A stretch of DNA of 64,000 nucleotides, taken from assembly GCA_003852775.1 (NCBI GenBank), contig RDDZ01000014.1, positions 1 through 64,000 of the forward strand, given 5' to 3'. The notes below the pieces were generated by a model. The model did not search any database, was not told the DNA's origin, and saw nothing but the letters and a program-made list of their open reading frames with translations. This document shows, in pieces, positions 59,991 to 64,000 of this stretch (position 1 is the stretch's first letter; each line of letters starts with the position of its first letter). The DNA is from Microbacteriaceae bacterium (GTDB lineage Bacteria > Actinomycetota > Actinomycetes > Actinomycetales > Microbacteriaceae). Made by a program: the position numbers and the translations under genes.

Positions 59991-60835
59991 TTGACCGCCC
60001 CCGTCGCGAGACCGCGGTAGATGAAGCGCTGCAGCAGCACGAACGCGATGAGCGTCGGCACGATCACGAGCACGGTGCCCGCAGCGATCGTCTCCCAGTG
60101 GGCGCCGAACGGGCCCTTGAACCGGAACAGCGAGGTGGAGATCACGCCCTCCGACGGCCAGTAGAGGAACGGGAGGTAGAACTCGTTGTAGATGGCGATG
60201 CCCTTCACGATGACGACCGTCGCGATCGCCGGCCGCAGGAGCGGCAGGATCACGCGCCAGTAGATGGTCCAGCGGTTGGCGCCGTCGAGCATCGCGGCCT
60301 CGTCGATGGAGGTCGGGATCGACTGCATGAACTGGATGAAGATGTAGATGGAGACGATGTCGGTCCCCATGAACAGCAGGATGAGCGCCGCCATCGAGTT
60401 GTAGAGGCCGAGCCCGTTGATGATCTGGAAGGTCGCGACCTGGCTCGTGACCCCCGGGATGAGCGTCGCGATGAGGAACAGCGCGACGACGAGCCTCTTG
60501 CCGCGGAACTGGAACCTGTCGATCGCGTAGGCCGCCATGGTGCCGATGACGATCGTTCCCGCGAGCGAGAAGAGCAGGATGATCGTCGTGTTGAGGAAGC
60601 CCTCGACCATGCCGCCCTTGTTGAACGCCTCGATGTAGTTGTCGAGGTTGAACCAGTTGGCCGGCAGGTCGAACGGACCCGTCTGCCCGAACTCGCTCGA
60701 CGTCTTGAAGCTCGCGATGAAGAGCACCGACAGCGGGATGAGCGTCACGAGCGCGCCGATGACGAGCGAGACGTACTTGACGGTTCCGGATGCCGCGGCC
60801 GCCGCGCGGTACCGCGTGGGGTGGGTCGTGGTCAT
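59987..60835 (-). CDS. ABC sugar transporter permease (MalG family)
   Basis: This 282-residue protein has six membrane helices, the cytoplasmic EAA loop SIDEAAMLDGANRWTIYWRVILPLLRP and the C-terminal FIYRGLATGAVK typical of carbohydrate CUT1 permeases. It overlaps both neighbours by 4 bp. Confidence 0.92.
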   Translation of the reverse strand: MTTTHPTRYRAAAAASGTVKYVSLVIGALVTLIPLSVLFIASFKTSSEFGQTGPFDLPANWFNLDNYIEAFNKGGMVEGFLNTTIILLFSLAGTIVIGTMAAYAIDRFQFRGKRLVVALFLIATLIPGVTSQVATFQIINGLGLYNSMAALILLFMGTDIVSIYIFIQFMQSIPTSIDEAAMLDGANRWTIYWRVILPLLRPAIATVVIVKGIAIYNEFYLPFLYWPSEGVISTSLFRFKGPFGAHWETIAAGTVLVIVPTLIAFVLLQRFIYRGLATGAVK

Positions 60836-61776
60836 GTGAGGTCGACCTTCTCGTCGGGGAAGAGCTTGCGCTGCACGAAGGTGACGACGAGCACGATCGC
60901 GAGCAGCACGATGGCCATGGCCGAGGCGAGCCCGACCTGCCGGAAGTTGAACGCCGTCTGCAGCGTCTGGATGACGAAGGTGGAGGTGCCGTTGGCGCCG
61001 CCCGTCATGATGAACGGGATCTCGAACACCGAGAGACTGCCGGCGATCGCGAGGATGAAGCTCAGCCCGATGATGCGCCGGATGCCGGGGAAGGTGAGCG
61101 CCCAGAACTGCTGCCAGCGGTTGGCGCCGTCGATCTCGGCGGCCTCGTAGAGCTCGCCGGGGATCGACTGGATCGCTCCGAGGAAGAGCACGAAGTTGAG
61201 CCCCGTGTAGCGCCACACGCTCGTCGCGGCGAGCGAGTAGTTGGCGATCGCGGGATCGCCGAGCCACTTGGGCGGGTCGGCGAGGCCGAACCACCCGAGC
61301 ACGGTGTCGAGCGTGCCGCCCGGCTGGAACAGGTAGAGGAACACGAACCCGATCGCGACGCCGTTGATGAGGTACGGGAAGAACAGGATGCCGCGGAACA
61401 GGTTCGAGAACCGAGTGCGGTAGCTCAGCAGCGCCGCGAAGTAGAGCGCGATCCCCATCTGCAGGAACGAGCCCGCGAAGTAGTAGAGGCTCACGCCGAA
61501 GACGGCGAAGATCTGCGGGTTGGTGAACACCTCGACGTAGTTGTCGACGCCGACGAACTCCTTCTCGAGGTCGAGGCCGTCCCAGTCGGTGAGCGAGTAC
61601 CAGAGCATGTTCGCGGCGGGCAGGTAGGTGAGCAGCAGGAGCAGCCCGACCGCCGCGAGGAGGAACAGGTAGGGCGTGAGACGGGCCACGGCCCCCCGCC
61701 CGGCGGGGACCCCGGAGGGCCCCCGCCGGCCGCGACGCCGAGGCGTGCGGGGAGGTGTGCTGGTGATCGCGACCAT
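60832..61776 (-). CDS. ABC sugar transporter permease (MalF family)
   Basis: This 314-residue permease has a basic N-terminus (PRTPRRRGRRGP), six membrane helices and the EAA loop ELYEAAEIDGANRWQQFWALTFPGIRR. It ends KLFPDEKVDLT. The ATG overlaps the stop of the binding-protein gene by 1 nt (TGATG). Together with the MalG-type subunit it forms the CUT1 channel; no ATPase is in the window, so a shared MsiK-type ATPase is likely. Confidence 0.92.
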   Translation of the reverse strand: MVAITSTPPRTPRRRGRRGPSGVPAGRGAVARLTPYLFLLAAVGLLLLLTYLPAANMLWYSLTDWDGLDLEKEFVGVDNYVEVFTNPQIFAVFGVSLYYFAGSFLQMGIALYFAALLSYRTRFSNLFRGILFFPYLINGVAIGFVFLYLFQPGGTLDTVLGWFGLADPPKWLGDPAIANYSLAATSVWRYTGLNFVLFLGAIQSIPGELYEAAEIDGANRWQQFWALTFPGIRRIIGLSFILAIAGSLSVFEIPFIMTGGANGTSTFVIQTLQTAFNFRQVGLASAMAIVLLAIVLVVTFVQRKLFPDEKVDLT

Positions 61777-63098
61777 CAGCCCTGCTCGGCGCGCGACTCC
61801 GCCCACCGCGCGTTGAGCTCCGCGATGTAGGAGTCGAAGTCGCCGTCGGCGGCACCGCGTGCGATGTCGACGAGCTTCTGCCGGTAGATGTTGCCCCAGA
61901 TGTCGATCTGGGCGCCGTCCGCGATGTTGTTGAAGAGGGCCTCCTCGCCGGCCGGGGCGGGGGTGAGCTCGATGAGCTCGACGCCTTCCTCGGTGAGCCC
62001 GGCGAGGTTGTCGGGCAGGTCCTTCGACAGCAGCGGCGAGACCATGCCCTGCGTGTCGGTGAACCCGGAGTCCTCGATGAGGAAGTCGATCCACGCCTTG
62101 GCGGCCGCCTTCACCTTCGAGTGCTTGTTGATGCCGAGGTTGTAGTCGCCGCCGACGACCGCGTACTGCGTGCCGTCGGGCGCGGTGGCCGGGAAGGTCA
62201 TGTAGCCGACGACCTCGGGGTCGATGCCGTTGTCGCTCGCGGCGGCCTGCATCTGCGAGATCGCCCACGAGCCGAGCGCCATCGTCCCGATCTTGCCGGT
62301 CGCGAAGTCGACCTTCGACTGCTCCCAGTTCGTCGTGAGCGGGTCGGCCTCGGTGTAGCCGCCGGCGACGAGGTCGTAGATGAGCTTGTCGATCGTGTAG
62401 ATGTCGCTGCCCGGGGTCCAGGGCTCGTCGTCCTTCGTCATGGCGTTCTGCGCATCCGGGTCTCCCGTGATGGCGCCGATGTTGCTCGACCACTGGCTGA
62501 GCGGCCATCCGTCCTTGTAGTTCGTGTAGTACGGGATGGCGTCGGTGCTGTCGGCGATGGCCTTCATCGCCGCGAGGAACTCCTCGGACGTCTTCGGCAC
62601 CTCGGTGACGCCGGCGGCCTCGAAGACGTCCTTGTTGTAGATGAGGCCGTTGGCGTTGCCGCCGAGCGCGATGCCGTACTGCACGCCCTCGTAGCTCTTC
62701 GGCGCGAGGAAGCGGTAGTCGGCCGCGAGGTCGTCGGTCTCGCCGAGCGGCTCGAAGAAGTCCGCGAACTGGTCGGGCAGCACGCTGTTCGGGATGCCGA
62801 GCACGTCGCCGTAGTTCGTGGTGGAGAGGCGCGTGCGCAGCTCGCCCTCGTAGTCGGTGATGCCCTCGAACGTGACCGTCGCATCCGGGTACTTCTCGTG
62901 GAACTGGGCTGCGTACTCCTCGAAGGTGCCGTCCTGGATGAGGTCGGTGCGCCAGGTGACGAAGGTCACCTCGCCCTTCACGTCGCCGTCGATGGTGTTG
63001 TTCGCGTCGTCGCCTCCGCCGCTCGAGCACGACGTGAGCAGCAGTGCCGCCGTCGCCGCGCCCGCGACAAGGCCGATGATCGCGTTGCGTGATGCCAT
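61776..63098 (-). CDS. ABC sugar-binding lipoprotein
   Basis: This 440-residue extracellular lipoprotein has a signal peptide with lipobox LLLTSC (Cys24) and a serine/glycine linker. The family-1 solute-binding fold follows: GEVTFVTWRTDLIQDGTFEEYAAQFHEKYPDA, PKTSEEFLAAMKAIA, GKIGTMALGSWAISQM. It should capture mannooligosaccharides. GGGAG lies 8 nt before the ATG. A 10-bp hairpin CATCGACGCG/CGCGTCGATG (63131-63161) lies in the 5' leader. Confidence 0.92.
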   Translation of the reverse strand: MASRNAIIGLVAGAATAALLLTSCSSGGGDDANNTIDGDVKGEVTFVTWRTDLIQDGTFEEYAAQFHEKYPDATVTFEGITDYEGELRTRLSTTNYGDVLGIPNSVLPDQFADFFEPLGETDDLAADYRFLAPKSYEGVQYGIALGGNANGLIYNKDVFEAAGVTEVPKTSEEFLAAMKAIADSTDAIPYYTNYKDGWPLSQWSSNIGAITGDPDAQNAMTKDDEPWTPGSDIYTIDKLIYDLVAGGYTEADPLTTNWEQSKVDFATGKIGTMALGSWAISQMQAAASDNGIDPEVVGYMTFPATAPDGTQYAVVGGDYNLGINKHSKVKAAAKAWIDFLIEDSGFTDTQGMVSPLLSKDLPDNLAGLTEEGVELIELTPAPAGEEALFNNIADGAQIDIWGNIYRQKLVDIARGAADGDFDSYIAELNARWAESRAEQG

Positions 63099-63174
63099 GC
63101 GAATACTCCCTTGTATCGGACCCCGTGGTGCATCGACGCGAGGGGGGATCCCGCGTCGATGGGGGATGCTCGGG

Positions 63175-63211
63175 AGCGTATGAACTAAAGCGCTTTAAGT
63201 AAAGCGCTTTA
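63175..63211 (-). promoter_or_regulatory. Mannan operon promoter with twin LacI operators
   Basis: On the minus strand TTTACT (63203-63198), a 17-bp spacer and TACGCT (63180-63175) form a promoter for the binding-protein gene. The perfect palindrome TAAAGCGCTTTA occurs at 63186-63197 and 63200-63211, 14 bp centre to centre, over the -35 and spacer. A LacI-family protein bound here would block the promoter. Confidence 0.85.
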
Positions 63212-63219
63212 TCGATCTG

Positions 63220-64000
63220 TTATCGCGGGCCGGTCGAGCCGCGGACGACGAGCGACGGCGAGGAGTCGAGGAACGCGGCCGGGGCGGAGCCCGCGACGAC
63301 GTCGAAGAGGCGGCGCGCGACGTGGGAGCCGAAGGCCACGACGTCGTGACTCAGGGCCGTGAGCTTCGGGAGGGTGTGCTCGCACAGCACCGAGTCGTCC
63401 CACGCGATGATCGAGAGGTCGGACGGCACCCCGAGCCCGAGCTCCATCGCGACCGTGAGGCCCGCGACCGCCATGACGTCGTTGTCGTAGATGAGCGCCG
63501 TCGGCGGCTCGGGGGCGGTGAGCGCCTCGCGCGTCACGCGCTCGCCGAGCACGGGCGTGTAGTCGGTGCGGAGCACGATCGGCTCGATCCCGAGCGCCCG
63601 CGTCTCGTCGAGGAACGCGTCGTCCCGGATGCGCGTGTGGGCGAGCGCCTCGAGCCCCGCGACGCGCGCGATGCGGCGGTGGCCGAGCCCCGCGAGGTGA
63701 CGCACGGCCTCGCGCATCGAGGCCGCGTCATCCGTCCAGACGCTCGTGAGGCCGCCCGCGACGCTCGGGTCGCCCACGACGACCGCCGGCAGGCCCGCCT
63801 CGGCCGCGAACGCGGCGCGCGGGTCGTCGACCGTGAGGTCGGTGAGCACGACGCCGTCGACGCGGCGCGTGCGGTGCCACTTCCGAAGCGTCTCGAGCGC
63901 GTCGTCGTTCGAGCCGACGACCTGAAGCAGGAGGCTGAAGCCGCGCTTCGACAGCTCGATCTCGAGCCCGGCGAAGAACTCCATGTAGAACGACTCGACG
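63220..64000 (-). CDS. LacI family transcriptional regulator (partial, N-terminus beyond window)
   Basis: About 260 C-terminal residues are present and the frame stays open to the window edge. The effector domain shows LRKWHRTRRVDGVVLTDLTVDD, GLPAVVVGD, LAGLGHRRIARVAGLEA, PTALIYDNDVMAVAGLTVAMELGLGVPSDLSIIAWDDS and the PKLTALSHD turn. The DNA-binding helix is outside the window. It lies directly upstream of the twin TAAAGCGCTTTA operators and should repress the mannan operon. Confidence 0.92.
   Translation of the reverse strand, partial: VESFYMEFFAGLEIELSKRGFSLLLQVVGSNDDALETLRKWHRTRRVDGVVLTDLTVDDPRAAFAAEAGLPAVVVGDPSVAGGLTSVWTDDAASMREAVRHLAGLGHRRIARVAGLEALAHTRIRDDAFLDETRALGIEPIVLRTDYTPVLGERVTREALTAPEPPTALIYDNDVMAVAGLTVAMELGLGVPSDLSIIAWDDSVLCEHTLPKLTALSHDVVAFGSHVARRLFDVVAGSAPAAFLDSSPSLVVRGSTGPR

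Overview
The window is GC-rich, dense, single-contig bacterial DNA from an actinobacterium. It carries the 32-residue actinobacterial ribosomal protein bS22 beside a BldC-like HTH gene, a RamB-like regulator divergent from isocitrate lyase, many GTG/TTG starts, and many TANNNT -10 boxes placed 6-7 nt before a start codon (leaderless transcripts). Codon use with frequent GGATGC/GCATCC and overall gene content point to Microbacteriaceae (Leifsonia/Agromyces/Microbacterium relatives). The family assignment is inference; no rRNA or marker phylogeny was possible. There is no transposase, integrase, CRISPR array or rRNA.

Layout. 1-10072 is housekeeping: the aspS tail, redox and HAD genes, bS22/BldC-like, FUSC exporter, ArsR, KtrBA potassium uptake, proC, a CDF exporter, tadA and upp. 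10073-19234 is accessory and regulatory: an orphan winged-helix regulator behind a leaderless cysteine-containing uORF, butanediol dehydrogenase, a divergent EamA/MarR pair, a deletion scar joining a response regulator to ApbE, a VIT1-like transporter, MarR plus photolyase, and psuK/psuG. 20148-28930 is a lipid locus with an alkyl-DHAP synthase (AGPS) homologue, a PlsC acyltransferase, a short-chain reductase, a fatty acyl reductase fused to a HAD domain, two ferritin-like diiron paralogues (one lacking three metal ligands), a membrane protein and a TetR. 29086-34363 is the glyoxylate shunt (aceB with a small adenylate kinase, aceA, RamB-like regulator). 34405-42828 holds FUSC, small acidic proteins, a TetR-controlled hydrolase, a thiolase/3-oxoacid CoA-transferase operon with divergent IclR, and a TSUP exporter. 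42840-44256 is a lower-GC HigB/HigA-type toxin-antitoxin island. 44332-46978 has small membrane and acidic proteins, tRNA-Arg(ACG) and the second orphan winged-helix regulator. 46975-54392 is a seven-gene, mostly overlapping operon: MetQNI-like transporter, two SfnB/DszC-like flavin monooxygenases, an aldo-keto reductase and an LLM monooxygenase, read here as organosulfur scavenging. 55604-64000 is a beta-mannan operon (LacI, ABC sugar importer, GH2 beta-mannosidase, GH113 mannanase, sugar kinase) with twin LacI operators.

The most interesting system is the divergent lipid locus. AGPS, an acyltransferase, a short-chain reductase and a fatty-alcohol-forming reductase are the four activities of the peroxisomal ether-lipid route, here gathered in an aerobic-type actinobacterium. 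The diiron protein next to the reductase is a candidate oxygen-dependent step (vinyl-ether formation, desaturation or aldehyde deformylation). Second in interest are the two paralogous orphan winged-helix proteins with an unrecognised 65-residue N-terminal domain, each behind an unusual leader: a leaderless uORF ending LCCRMCA in one case, and five GTC repeats at exact 10-bp steps in the other. A general feature is head-to-head gene pairs whose leaderless promoters overlap within 12-40 bp.
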